The translations under genes were made by a program, and so were the position numbers. A stretch of DNA of 64,000 bases from an uncultured Roseobacter sp. (GTDB lineage: Bacteria; Pseudomonadota; Alphaproteobacteria; Rhodobacterales; Rhodobacteraceae). Shown one piece after another: positions 55,430 to 63,419 of this stretch (position 1 is the first letter of the stretch; the number at the start of each line of letters is the position of its first letter). The DNA lies in the NCBI RefSeq assembly GCF_947496515.1, contig NZ_CANMDB010000002.1, forward strand, positions 124,001 to 188,000. Direction: 5' to 3'. The notes beneath the pieces are model-generated. The model saw only the letters and a program-made list of their open reading frames with translations. It was not told the DNA's origin and made no database searches.

Positions 55430-56332
55430 ATGTCCGCCACCATCATCGACGGGAAAGCCTTTGCCGCCACAGTACGCGCGCAGGTCGCCGAGCATGTGAC
55501 GCAGTTGAAAGAGGCGCATGGGATCACCCCGGGGCTGGCCGTGGTGCTGGTTGGAGAGGATCCGGCAAGTCAGGTCTACGTGCGTTCCAAGGGCAAGCAG
55601 ACCGTTGAGGTCGGGATGAAATCCGTCGAGCACCGGCTGGAGGCGGATACGTCCGAGGCGGATCTGCTGGCAGTGATTGACGGGTTGAACAAGGATCCCG
55701 AGATCCACGGTATTCTGGTGCAACTGCCGCTGCCGGGGCATCTGGATGAGGATCTGGTGATCAACTCGATTGATCCGGCCAAGGATGTGGACGGGTTTCA
55801 TATCTCCAACGTAGGGCTTTTGGGGACCGGGCAGAAGTCTATGGTGCCCTGTACGCCGCTGGGGTGTCTGATGATGCTGCGCAACCATCACGACAGCCTG
55901 TCGGGTCTGGATGCGGTGGTGATCGGGCGGTCGAACATCGTGGGCAAGCCGATGGCGCAGTTGCTGCTGGGCGACAGCTGTACGGTGACGATTGCGCATA
56001 GCCGGACCAAGGATCTGGCGGAGGTTGTGCGCCGGGCGGATATCGTTGTGGCCGCCGTGGGGCGGCCCGAGATGGTGCCGGGCGACTGGATCAAACCCGG
56101 GGCGACGGTGATTGACGTGGGCATCAACCGGCTTGATGCGCCGGAGCGGGGCGAGGGCAAGACCCGGCTGGTCGGCGATGTGGACTATGACAGCTGTGCT
56201 GCGGTGGCGGGGGCGATCACGCCGGTGCCGGGCGGCGTCGGGCCGATGACCATCGCCTGCCTGCTGGCCAATACGGTGACCGCCTGTTGCCGCGCCAATG
56301 GGGTGGCGGAGCCGGAGGGGTTGACGGCCTGA
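55430..56332 (+). CDS. folD: Methylenetetrahydrofolate dehydrogenase/cyclohydrolase
   Basis: 300 residues. [14 protein letters not shown] (catalytic Lys ~56), [27 protein letters not shown] and the NADP-binding [17 protein letters not shown] are the FolD signatures, ending [17 protein letters not shown]-type sequence. Interconverts 5,10-methylene-THF and 10-formyl-THF, completing the fhs reaction. AGGAAAG lies 6-12 bases upstream. Convergent with the thioesterase gene; a repeat lies between them. Confidence 0.96.
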   Translation: MSATIIDGKAFAATVRAQVAEHVTQLKEAHGITPGLAVVLVGEDPASQVYVRSKGKQTVEVGMKSVEHRLEADTSEADLLAVIDGLNKDPEIHGILVQLPLPGHLDEDLVINSIDPAKDVDGFHISNVGLLGTGQKSMVPCTPLGCLMMLRNHHDSLSGLDAVVIGRSNIVGKPMAQLLLGDSCTVTIAHSRTKDLAEVVRRADIVVAAVGRPEMVPGDWIKPGATVIDVGINRLDAPERGEGKTRLVGDVDYDSCAAVAGAITPVPGGVGPMTIACLLANTVTACCRANGVAEPEGLTA

Positions 56333-56370
56333 GTTTTCTTTTATGGTCAGTGCTTTGGTGGCCGGCACGG

Positions 56371-56429
56371 GGAGAAGCCCTCTCACCCCCGTCGAGGGGG
56401 ATCGAGGGCTGCCCGGCCTTGCAGCCGGG
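56371..56429 (-). repeat. Dispersed double-hairpin repeat, copy 3
   Basis: Read on the minus strand: CCCGGCT-gcaa-GGCCGGG, linker starting CAGC, then CCCCC-tcgac-GGGGG and TGAGAGGGCTT. Relative to copies 1 and 2 the second stem changes CCTCC/GGAGG to CCCCC/GGGGG on both arms, a compensatory change that supports a conserved RNA or DNA hairpin. It sits between the convergent folD and thioesterase genes. Confidence 0.75.
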
Positions 56430-56458
56430 CGGCGCGGGCGGTGAAGGCCGGGTAGGAG

Positions 56459-56884
56459 TTACGCGCTTGGGACGGGCACCATCGTGCCCTGGAGAATGGC
56501 GATGAGGGTTTCGGTGTCGTCGGTGATCGCGTGGACCTCGCTGGTGACGACCACCAACCGCCTGCCGGGTTTGATCACGCAACCGGTGGCGCGCAGCTGA
56601 TCGCCTGTGGCGGGCGCCAGCAGGTTGATCTTGATCTCGGCGGTGACCACTTCGCTGTCGAGCGGCAGCAGGCTGAGGGCGGCATAGCCCGCCGCGCTGT
56701 CGCCGATGGAGAAGGTCAGCCCCGCGTGTCCGAAGCCTTGCTGCTGTTTTGACCCTGGCAGGATGGGGGCGGTGATCCAGACCTCGCCCTCGGCAATATG
56801 GGTGAGGCGTGCGCCGAGGGTCGTCATCATCGCCTGGGCGGCAAAGCTCGTCTCGATCCTGCGGCGGTTGCGAGGATCCATCAT
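56459..56884 (-). CDS. PaaI family hot-dog thioesterase
   Basis: 141 residues. Hot-dog fold with GFGHAGLTFSIGDSAAGYAALS (the HGG-type HAG motif and catalytic Asp region), then SEVVTAEIKINLLAPATGD. Such enzymes hydrolyse acyl- or aryl-CoA thioesters. The ATG at 56884 overlaps the pdeM stop by 4 bp, so it is coupled to the DNA-repair pair upstream, probably by chance of operon layout. Confidence 0.86.
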   Translation of the reverse strand: MMDPRNRRRIETSFAAQAMMTTLGARLTHIAEGEVWITAPILPGSKQQQGFGHAGLTFSIGDSAAGYAALSLLPLDSEVVTAEIKINLLAPATGDQLRATGCVIKPGRRLVVVTSEVHAITDDTETLIAILQGTMVPVPSA

Positions 56885-57543
56885 CGTGGCATGGGCACGC
56901 AGGTGGGCACCGGGCCGGTCAGAATGGCGATGGCCGAGGGGGCCATGAGGCCGCGCAGCGCGTCGCTGTGGCTGTGGAGCCCGCCGGTGTAAGTGCCGTA
57001 GGCGGGGAGGATCAACCTATTGATATCTAAAAGGAAAGCGGGGCGGCTGATGCGCCGCCCACGGGCCTGGACGTCTGCCTTGGGGTGGTAGTGGCCCGAC
57101 ACTTCGCCCGTGCCATCCGCGGTCGCGATGTGGCGGAAGATGAGCGGGCCGAGCACCACATCGCCGCGCTGTTCACCGCCGAAGTCCACCGGAGCGGGGT
57201 CGTGGTTTCCCGCGATCCAGATCCAGCGGCGTCCGGCCTGCAGCGCTGCGATCGCGGCGCGGTCTTCACCGGGCAGGCTTGCGGCGGCGCCCGCGTCATC
57301 GAAACTGTCGCCCAGACAGATCACCGCGCGCGCGCCCGTGCGCTCCAGATCGGCGGCGAGCCGGGTGAGCGTGTCGCGGGTCTCGTAGGGTGGCAGCGAT
57401 TGTCCGCTGCGGCGTGCGACCCGTTCGGATTTGCCCAAGTGCAGATCGGAGACGCAAAGCAGCGCCTGATCCGGCCACCAGAGCGCGCCGGAGCCGAGCG
57501 CCCGCAGGTCCGCCCCGGAGAAGGTGAAGGCATGATGGTTCAT
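56881..57543 (-). CDS. pdeM: Ligase-associated metallophosphoesterase PdeM
   Basis: 220 residues from ATG 57543 (MNHHAFTFSGADL). Calcineurin-like phosphoesterase: CVSDLHLGKSE (DxH), CLGDSFDD (GDxxD equivalent), WIAGNHDP (GNHD) and VSGHYHPK (GHxH). The PdeM group lies beside the ligase-associated Lhr-like helicase in many bacteria, as here (39 bp downstream of it). Predicted Mn-dependent phosphodiesterase or endonuclease acting in DNA repair. The usual ATP-dependent ligase and exonuclease genes of this set are not in the window. Confidence 0.9.
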   Translation of the reverse strand: MNHHAFTFSGADLRALGSGALWWPDQALLCVSDLHLGKSERVARRSGQSLPPYETRDTLTRLAADLERTGARAVICLGDSFDDAGAAASLPGEDRAAIAALQAGRRWIWIAGNHDPAPVDFGGEQRGDVVLGPLIFRHIATADGTGEVSGHYHPKADVQARGRRISRPAFLLDINRLILPAYGTYTGGLHSHSDALRGLMAPSAIAILTGPVPTCVPMPR

Positions 57544-57582
57544 GCTTTGTTCATCGCGCATCCTCGGGCGCTGCGCAAGGGG

Positions 57583-60027
57583 TCAGTAGCCCACCCGCCA
57601 CTGGGGTTTAGGGGCGGGCAGGTTGGCGATGCCCGCCGTTTCCATGAGGCGCGCGGCCTCTTCGGCCAGCAGCTTCTCCTCCGCCAGCCCTTTGACGGGG
57701 ACGCGACCCGCTTCCAGAAAGAGAGGGGCGGCCAGCGGCGTCACCCGGGACAGGACCAGATGGTCGATGCGACCGTCGATGCGGGTTGCCATCTCCTCAA
57801 TCCGGCCGAAATCCACCAGACCGCGCAACGCTTCCTCGCGGGTGATGTCCAAGAGCAAGTGCTCGGGATCATATTTATGCAGCGTATCGTAAAGAATGTC
57901 TGAACTGAACGTTGCCTGCCGTCCTGACTTGCGCGCCGAGGGCGTGTTGCGCTGGATGAGACCGGCGATGGTGGCGCTGGCGCGGAAGGTGCGCTTCATC
58001 ACGGCGTTACCCGCGAGCCATGTTTCCAACCCGTCCTGCAAGGCCTTGATATCAAAGAGTGGTGCGGGATTTTCCAAGGGGTCGAGCCCCCAGATCAGCG
58101 TGGCGTAGTCGGTCGCGACGAAGCCCATTGGATTGAGCCCCATCTCTTCCATCCGCTTGGAGAGCAGGAGGCCCAGCGTCTGCTGGCCGTTGCGCCCGGC
58201 AAAACCGTAGATGACCGTCTGCTCGCGCCCGTCATGGGGAAAGCTCTCGATGAGCAGGCGCCCGGGGCGGGGCAGTTGGCTGACCTCGCGCTGCAGCGCC
58301 AGCCACTGGGCGGTGTGATCGGGCAGGTCGGGCCAGCTGTCTTGCTGGAACATCTCCACCACCCGGGCTGACAGCTGGGTCGAAGTGGCGAATTTGGTGC
58401 CCATGAAGGTGGCCACCTTGGGCTTCTTGGCGGCATTGCGGCTGACCTCCACCGTCATCTCGCGCAGGCCCTCGTAGCGCACGATCTGGCCGCCGATGAG
58501 GAAGGTATCGCCGGGGGTCAGGGTGGCGGCGAAGCCCTCCTCGATCTCGCCCAGAGGCTTGCCGCCGCGCGCGCGCCGCAGCCGCACCTTTAGGGTATCG
58601 GTGTCCTGTATCGTCCCGATATTCATACGAATTTGCCGGGCGGCCCGGGGATCGCGCAGCTGCCACTGGCCGTCGGGGCGCTGTTGCAGACGCTGCCAAT
58701 GATCATAGGCGCGCAGGGCGTAGCCACCGGTCGCGCAGAAGTCGAGACAGGCGTCGAATTCCGCCCGGGTCAGGGCGGCGTAGGCACCGACGGTGGTGAC
58801 TTCGGCGTAGAGATCGCCCGCGTCGAAGGGGCCGGCGGCGGCGGTGATCAGCATGTGTTGGCAGAACACGTCGCGGGGGCCGCGGCCGCGCGGGTCGCCG
58901 TCGAGGGTGCCCTCGCGGACAGCATCCAGCGCGGCCACGCATTCGACCACTTCAAAGCGGTTGGCGGGCACCAGAAGCGCCTTGGACGGCGCATTGTAGC
59001 GGTGGTTGGCGCGCCCGATCCGCTGCACGAGCCGCTTGACGTTCTTGGGCGCGCCGATCTGGATGACGAGGTCCACATCGCCCCAGTCGATGCCCAGATC
59101 GAGGCTTCCGGTACAGACGATGGCGCGCAGGTCGCCGCGTACCATTGCGGCCTCCACCCGTTCACGCTGTGTGCGATCCAGCGAGCCGTGGTGGATCCCG
59201 ACGGGCAGGCTGTCTTCATTGGCAAGCCACAGATTATGAAAGAAAATCTCCGCCTGCGCGCGGGTGTTGTGAAAGATCAGCGTGGTCTTGTGCTGGCGGA
59301 TCTGGTCGAGCACGGCGGGGATCGCGTAGGCCGCACCGCCCCCCGACCACGGCGGTGCCTCGGCGGTTTGCAGCATGGAGATGTCGGGGGCGGGGCCCGG
59401 GTCCGCCTCGAGGATCTCGCAGGGATCGGGATGGCGCGCGAGCTGGTGGGCGATGGCTTGCGGGTCCTCCACCGTGGCCGAGAGGCCGACGCGCTTGAGA
59501 TCCGGGCAGAGCCGCTGGAGGCGGCCCAGGGCCAGCATCAGCTGATCGCCGCGTTTGCTCTCCGCCAGAGCGTGGATTTCATCGACCACCACGCGCTGCA
59601 GGCCCTTGAACATGCGCGGCGCGTCCTCGTAGGAGGTGAGCAGCGCGAGGCTTTCGGGCGTGGTCAACAGGATGTGCGGCGGGTCGGCGCGCTGGCGCTT
59701 TTTGCGGCTGGCGGGCGTGTCGCCGGTGCGGTCCTCGATGCGGATGGGCAGGCTCATCTCGGTCACCGGAGTGGTGAGATTGCGTTTGATATCAGCGGCT
59801 AAGGCCTTGAGAGGCGAGATGTAGAGCGTATGAAGCCCGTCGCGGGGATGCTCGGCCAGATCGACGAGGGTTGGCAGGAAACCGGCCAGCGTCTTGCCGC
59901 CCCCGGTGGGCGCGATGAGCAGGAGGGCGGGGGCTGCCGCCCGGTCGAGCATCTGTCGCTGGTGGGGGTGGATGGACCACCCGCGGGCGGCGAACCAGTC
60001 GGTGAAGCAGGCGGGCAGAACAGTCAT
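57583..60027 (-). CDS. Ligase-associated Lhr-like DEXH box helicase
   Basis: 814 residues from ATG 60027 (MTVLPACFTDWFAARGW). RecA-1: HQRQML, Walker A APTGGGKTLAGFLP, motif II VVVDEIHALAESKRGDQ, motif III GLSATVEDP. RecA-2: LIFHNTRAQAEIFF, SLDLGIDWGDVDLVIQ, QRIGRANHR. The winged-helix and Lhr-core domains follow. Length fits the ~800-residue ligase-associated form rather than the 1500-residue Lhr. It is followed by pdeM. Upstream frames to 60225 are not conserved. An 11-bp repeat element lies 100-210 bp upstream. Confidence 0.92.
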   Translation of the reverse strand: MTVLPACFTDWFAARGWSIHPHQRQMLDRAAAPALLLIAPTGGGKTLAGFLPTLVDLAEHPRDGLHTLYISPLKALAADIKRNLTTPVTEMSLPIRIEDRTGDTPASRKKRQRADPPHILLTTPESLALLTSYEDAPRMFKGLQRVVVDEIHALAESKRGDQLMLALGRLQRLCPDLKRVGLSATVEDPQAIAHQLARHPDPCEILEADPGPAPDISMLQTAEAPPWSGGGAAYAIPAVLDQIRQHKTTLIFHNTRAQAEIFFHNLWLANEDSLPVGIHHGSLDRTQRERVEAAMVRGDLRAIVCTGSLDLGIDWGDVDLVIQIGAPKNVKRLVQRIGRANHRYNAPSKALLVPANRFEVVECVAALDAVREGTLDGDPRGRGPRDVFCQHMLITAAAGPFDAGDLYAEVTTVGAYAALTRAEFDACLDFCATGGYALRAYDHWQRLQQRPDGQWQLRDPRAARQIRMNIGTIQDTDTLKVRLRRARGGKPLGEIEEGFAATLTPGDTFLIGGQIVRYEGLREMTVEVSRNAAKKPKVATFMGTKFATSTQLSARVVEMFQQDSWPDLPDHTAQWLALQREVSQLPRPGRLLIESFPHDGREQTVIYGFAGRNGQQTLGLLLSKRMEEMGLNPMGFVATDYATLIWGLDPLENPAPLFDIKALQDGLETWLAGNAVMKRTFRASATIAGLIQRNTPSARKSGRQATFSSDILYDTLHKYDPEHLLLDITREEALRGLVDFGRIEEMATRIDGRIDHLVLSRVTPLAAPLFLEAGRVPVKGLAEEKLLAEEAARLMETAGIANLPAPKPQWRVGY

Positions 60028-60127
60028 GACACGCAAGATAGAGGGGCAGGCGATGGGCGCCAGCCCCGAAACGGCGCAACGCACGGTGGGGGGAAGCGCC
60101 CGGCGGGCCGAATCAGCGGTTAACGCC

Positions 60128-60237
60128 TGTTTTGCGGGGGAAAGCCACGTCGGTATGACGTCGGTAAAACGTCGGTATTGCGTCGGTGCCATGTCTGTCC
60201 CGGGCGGGATTAACAGGGCGACCACCGGGGTTTGTTG
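60128..60237 (-). repeat. 11-bp tandem direct-repeat element, copy B
   Basis: Plus-strand order: TGTTTTGCGG (60128-60137), an 11-bp gap, four units starting GTCGGT at 60149, 60160, 60171, 60182 (GTCGGTATGAC, GTCGGTAAAAC, GTCGGTATTGC, GTCGGTGCCAT), then GGGTTTGTTG at 60228-60237. Flanks, spacing, unit number and even the shift to GTCGGTGC in unit four match copy A at 31509-31606. It lies 121 bp before the lhr-like gene start and 17 bp after the oxidoreductase stop. Confidence 0.82.
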
Positions 60238-60254
60238 ACAAAGGGTGAAGATGG

Positions 60255-61481
60255 TCAGGCGCAGCGTGCGGGTGCCGCGGCGCGGGCGGCGAGAAGGCGC
60301 CGGGTCAGGCGGTCGCTGCGCGCGAGGTAATCCGCGTGGCCTTGCAGCAGCGGCAGGGACGGGTCGGGGCGACCGGCGCGCGCAAGCTGGCTGCAGAACC
60401 AGTTGAGCACGGCACCGCGGGGCAGCTCGGCCGCCGGTGGGAAGCCCTGTTCCGGCGCAGGCGCGCGCGCGTCGGGGGCGGTGAGCAGCCGGGCGGCGAC
60501 GCCGGGTTCCGTGATGAAGGGGCGTCCCATGCCGATGAGGTCGGTTTGCCGCTGAGCCAGGGCTGCGTCCATCGCCGGGCGGGAGCGGAAGCCGCCCGTG
60601 ACCATGAGCGGGATGCCGAGCGCGGATTTGATGGCCTGGGCGTAGTCGAGAAAATACGCCTCGCGCGCGCGGGTGCTGGGCTTGCTGTGCTGGTAGGCGG
60701 TGGGCGCCTCGAAGGTGCCGCCCGAGACCTCGATCAGATCGACGCCTTCGGCCTCCAGCATCACGGCGACCTTGACGGCGTCGGGTAGCTCGAAACCGCC
60801 CTTTTGAAAATCAGCGGCGTTGAGCTTGACCGCGAGGATGAAGGGCGCTGGCACCGCGGCGCGGACGACGCGCACGACCTCCAGCGTGAGGCGCGCGCGA
60901 CCGCCGAGCGATCCGCCCCAGCGGTCGGTGCGGGTGTTGATCCGCGGCGACAGCGCGCTGCTCAGCAGGTAGCCGTGGGCAGCGTGCACCTCGACGCCAT
61001 CGAACCCTGCCGCCTTTGCGAGCTCGGCGGACCGGACGAATTGCGCGACAACTGCGGCCAGATCCGTATCGCGCGCGGTGCGCGGTGTGCCGTAGCCCGG
61101 CAGATCCAGCGGCTGATCGGAGATCGAGAGCGGCGCGGGGTTGATCGCGGCGGGCACCTGGCGTCCCGCGTGGGCAAGCTGGGTGAGCACGCGCGCACCG
61201 CCGCCCTGTGCTGCGCGTGCCAGACGGGACATGGCCGCGAGGTCGGTCGCATCGTCCAGCACCACGTTGCCCGCATGCTCCAGATGCAGCCTGTCGACGG
61301 GCGTGTTGCCGGTGATCAGGAGGCCCGCGCCGCCCGCACCCCAGCGGGTATAGAGGTCGATAAGCGCCTCGGTCGGGTTGCCGTGGGCGTTTGCAAGCGC
61401 TTCGGACATGGCGGATTTCACCAGCCGGTTGCGCAGGGTTGCCCCGCCGGGCAGCGTGAGTGGTTGGGCGATGTCGGTCAT
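60255..61481 (-). CDS. NADH:flavin oxidoreductase (old yellow enzyme family)
   Basis: 408 residues from ATG 61481 (MTDIAQPLTLPGGATLRNR). FMN-binding TIM barrel: LVKSAMSEALA, QLAHAGRQVP, FDGVEVHAAHGYLLSSALSP and RTDRWGGSLGGRARL are OYE signatures; the C-terminal (VTGGFRSRPAMDAALAQ; LIGMGRPFI) binds phosphate of FMN. No Fe-S or second NADPH domain. Reduces activated alkenes; physiological substrate unknown. It overlaps the upstream arsR by 4 bp, so the regulator controls it. Confidence 0.92.
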   Translation of the reverse strand: MTDIAQPLTLPGGATLRNRLVKSAMSEALANAHGNPTEALIDLYTRWGAGGAGLLITGNTPVDRLHLEHAGNVVLDDATDLAAMSRLARAAQGGGARVLTQLAHAGRQVPAAINPAPLSISDQPLDLPGYGTPRTARDTDLAAVVAQFVRSAELAKAAGFDGVEVHAAHGYLLSSALSPRINTRTDRWGGSLGGRARLTLEVVRVVRAAVPAPFILAVKLNAADFQKGGFELPDAVKVAVMLEAEGVDLIEVSGGTFEAPTAYQHSKPSTRAREAYFLDYAQAIKSALGIPLMVTGGFRSRPAMDAALAQRQTDLIGMGRPFITEPGVAARLLTAPDARAPAPEQGFPPAAELPRGAVLNWFCSQLARAGRPDPSLPLLQGHADYLARSDRLTRRLLAARAAAPARCA

Positions 61482-61780
61482 TGCAGATCCTCCGCCAACG
61501 CCTGCATCAGGGCGGCAATGGCGGCCTCCTCCCGCTGGTAGAAGGTCCACTGACCGTGGCGGTCGGCGCGCACGAGCCCGGCGTCCTTCAGCGTTTTCAT
61601 GTAGGTGGAGATGGTCGACTGCGAGAGCCCCGCCTTGTCCTGAATGTAGCCGACGCACACACCCGGGGCATCGGCGTGTTCGGGCAGGGCGGGGGGGAAA
61701 TTCGCGCGGTCTTTCAGCCAGATCAGGATCTGGCGGCGCTGCGGGTTGCCGATGGCGGCGAGGGCTTGGTCAATATCCAT
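61478..61780 (-). CDS. ArsR family transcriptional regulator, apparently leaderless
   Basis: 100 residues. Winged-helix fold: MDIDQALAAIGNPQRRQILIWL (helix 1-2), VGYIQDKAGLSQSTISTYMKTLKDAGLVRA (recognition helix) and RHGQWTFYQ wing. The classical metal site ELCVCDL is reduced to GVCVGYI with a single Cys, so sensing may be redox or a small molecule rather than arsenic or zinc. It is the first gene of a two-gene operon with the OYE gene. A TTGACA/-10 pair puts the transcription start at or next to the ATG, so there is no room for a Shine-Dalgarno. Confidence 0.9.
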   Translation of the reverse strand: MDIDQALAAIGNPQRRQILIWLKDRANFPPALPEHADAPGVCVGYIQDKAGLSQSTISTYMKTLKDAGLVRADRHGQWTFYQREEAAIAALMQALAEDLQ

Positions 61781-61787
61781 AAATCGA

Positions 61788-61816
61788 GATATTGCGATAT
61801 ACTGATATTATGTCAA
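61788..61816 (-). promoter_or_regulatory. arsR promoter with three ATATC repeats (likely autoregulatory operator)
   Basis: On the minus strand: perfect -35 TTGACA (61816-61811), a 17-bp spacer, -10 AATATC (61793-61788), and ATG at 61780. ATATC occurs three times at an exact 8-bp spacing (61808-61804, 61800-61796, 61792-61788), filling the spacer and -10. An ArsR dimer bound here would block polymerase. The predicted start lies at about 61780-61782. Confidence 0.68.
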
Positions 61817-61839
61817 GAGGCGTTTGTAGGAAAATGCGG

Positions 61840-62070
61840 TCAGGGAGGGCTGCAGGGGAAGGGCACGACCACCGGTTCGGCGCCGCGCCGGACGCGGATC
61901 CGGCAGTTGGGGCCTGTGTTGCTCTCCGGCTCCGTCGCGGCCCCGGCAGGCGGTGGCGTGCGGACAGCCGCCTCCATCAGCGTCGCAGGCGGAGACTGCC
62001 TGTCTGGCGGCGCGTCGGCTGCTGCGGCCACCGGCAGCGCGCCGAAGAGGAGGAGAGCGATGTGTTTCAT
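61840..62070 (-). CDS. Small exported protein of unknown function
   Basis: 76 residues with a signal peptide (MKHIALLLFGALPVAAAADA) and a Pro-rich mature part with two cysteines (GPNCRIRV, FPCSPP), which could form a disulphide in the periplasm. The upstream site GAGCAG is modest. It follows the Flp-like gene by 18 bp on the same strand. No family recognised. Confidence 0.55.
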   Translation of the reverse strand: MKHIALLLFGALPVAAAADAPPDRQSPPATLMEAAVRTPPPAGAATEPESNTGPNCRIRVRRGAEPVVVPFPCSPP

Positions 62071-62088
62071 GGGCTGCTCATGTGGGGC

Positions 62089-62283
62089 TCACTGGCCCGC
62101 AACAGGTGTCTCCGTGATTTCGCTGATGAAGGCTTCGGTCGAGTGGGTCAGGGCCGTCGCGCCGCCTTCGATGGATTGGTAGGCAGCCACGGCGAGGCCG
62201 ACAACGGCGGCGGTCAGGATGATCCAGTCGAGAGCAAGCGGGGTGGTTTTTTCGCGGGGGAGGGATTTGATCTGTCTGTTCAT
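62089..62283 (-). CDS. Small single-span membrane protein, Flp-pilin-like
   Basis: 64 residues from ATG 62283. A basic N-terminus (MNRQIKSLPREKTTP) precedes ALDWIILTAAVVGLAVAAYQSI, a hydrophobic helix resembling the small pilin-like proteins common in Rhodobacteraceae. The C-terminal part is polar. A role as a pilin is inferred from pattern alone; no tad genes are nearby. The TTG frame upstream is less likely. Confidence 0.55.
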   Translation of the reverse strand: MNRQIKSLPREKTTPLALDWIILTAAVVGLAVAAYQSIEGGATALTHSTEAFISEITETPVAGQ

Positions 62284-62490
62284 GCGCTGGGTTCCCAAAG
62301 GTTGGCGTTACAGGGTGTGCGAAGCTGTCGACCCGCGGCAGGATCGCTGTGTGACCCCATATGGGCGGAGAAATGCGGCATGATTTGGGCAAAAGGGGGG
62401 TGCCCTTCGGGAAAGTTCCCGCGGAAGTAGTGAGAATTTTAGGATGTTTTCGGGACGGTAGCAGGCCCGGCCCGGTGCACCCGCCGCGCC

Positions 62491-62781
62491 TCAGACGTTG
62501 AAGGCGTCGGCCCAGTCGGGGTGGCGGCGTCGCTGCGCGTTCACGAAGGGGCACAGGGGCACGATACGGAAGCCTTCGGCCCGGGCGTCTGCCACCAGCC
62601 GTTCCACCAGCCGCAGCCCCGCGCCGGTGCCGCGCAGCGCCTCGGGCACCGCGGTGTGATCCGCGATCACGGTCTGGGGCGAGAGGATCGAGTAGGTGAG
62701 GTCGGCCTCAAAGCCGTCCATCACCAGGACATAGCGGCCCTTGGAGCCATCGACGTCTCGGGTGATCCGGGGCTCAGACAA
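62491..62781 (-). CDS. GNAT family N-acetyltransferase (YjdJ-like)
   Basis: 96 residues. Single-domain GNAT-like fold: YVLVMDGFEADLTYSIL, ADHTAVPEALRGTGAGLRLVERL (the RGxGxG/A CoA motif) and VPLCPFVNAQRRRHPDW. These short proteins are common next to unrelated genes; the substrate is unknown. Its start overlaps the end of the CoA-transferase gene by 8 bp. Confidence 0.88.
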   Translation of the reverse strand: MSEPRITRDVDGSKGRYVLVMDGFEADLTYSILSPQTVIADHTAVPEALRGTGAGLRLVERLVADARAEGFRIVPLCPFVNAQRRRHPDWADAFNV

Positions 62782-63412
62782 TCGTGGCGTCGGTGGCGGT
62801 GCGCAGGTCGTCCTCGCTGATGCCGTCAGCGCATTCGACGATCCGCAGGCCGCCTTCCACCACGTCGAGCACGCCGAGGTTGGTGATGATCCGGTCCACC
62901 ACGCCCTTGCCGGTGAGCGGCAGGGTGCAGGCCTTGAGCAGCTTGCTGTCGCCGTGTTTGTTGGTGTGATCCATCACGACGATGACGCGGCCGACGCCTG
63001 CCACCAGATCCATGGCGCCGCCCATGCCCTTGACCAGCTTGCCGGGGATCATCCAGTTGGCCAGATCGCCGTTCTCGGCCACCTCCATGGCGCCGAGGAT
63101 CGCGGCGGCGATCTTGCCGCCGCGGATCATCCCAAAGCTGGTCGCTGAATCAAAATAGGAGGTGCGGCGCAGCTCCGTGATGGTCTGCTTGCCCGCGTTG
63201 ATGAGATCGGCGTCTTCCTCCCCTTCGAGCGGGAAGGGACCCATGCCCAGCATGCCGTTTTCGGATTGCAGGGTGATGTCCTTGTCGCCCACGTAGTTGG
63301 CGACCAGCGTGGGGATGCCGATGCCGAGGTTGACGTACATGCCGTCTTCCAGTTCTTCGGCGGCCCGCGCCGCCATGCGGTTGCGATCCCAGCCCTTGGC
63401 TTGCTGCGTCAT
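62774..63412 (-). CDS. scoB: CoA-transferase subunit B (3-oxoacid type)
   Basis: 212 residues. LEDGMYVNLGIGIPTLVANYV, the catalytic Glu in QSENGMLGMGPFP and the late DGISEDDLRTATDA are subunit B hallmarks of the 3-oxoacid (succinyl-CoA:acetoacetate) family. It should pair with a subunit A, usually encoded immediately upstream. In this window the upstream gene is instead a histidine kinase, 7 bp away; subunit A must be elsewhere. Confidence 0.92.
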   Translation of the reverse strand: MTQQAKGWDRNRMAARAAEELEDGMYVNLGIGIPTLVANYVGDKDITLQSENGMLGMGPFPLEGEEDADLINAGKQTITELRRTSYFDSATSFGMIRGGKIAAAILGAMEVAENGDLANWMIPGKLVKGMGGAMDLVAGVGRVIVVMDHTNKHGDSKLLKACTLPLTGKGVVDRIITNLGVLDVVEGGLRIVECADGISEDDLRTATDATIV

Positions 63413-63419
63413 ATGGGTC

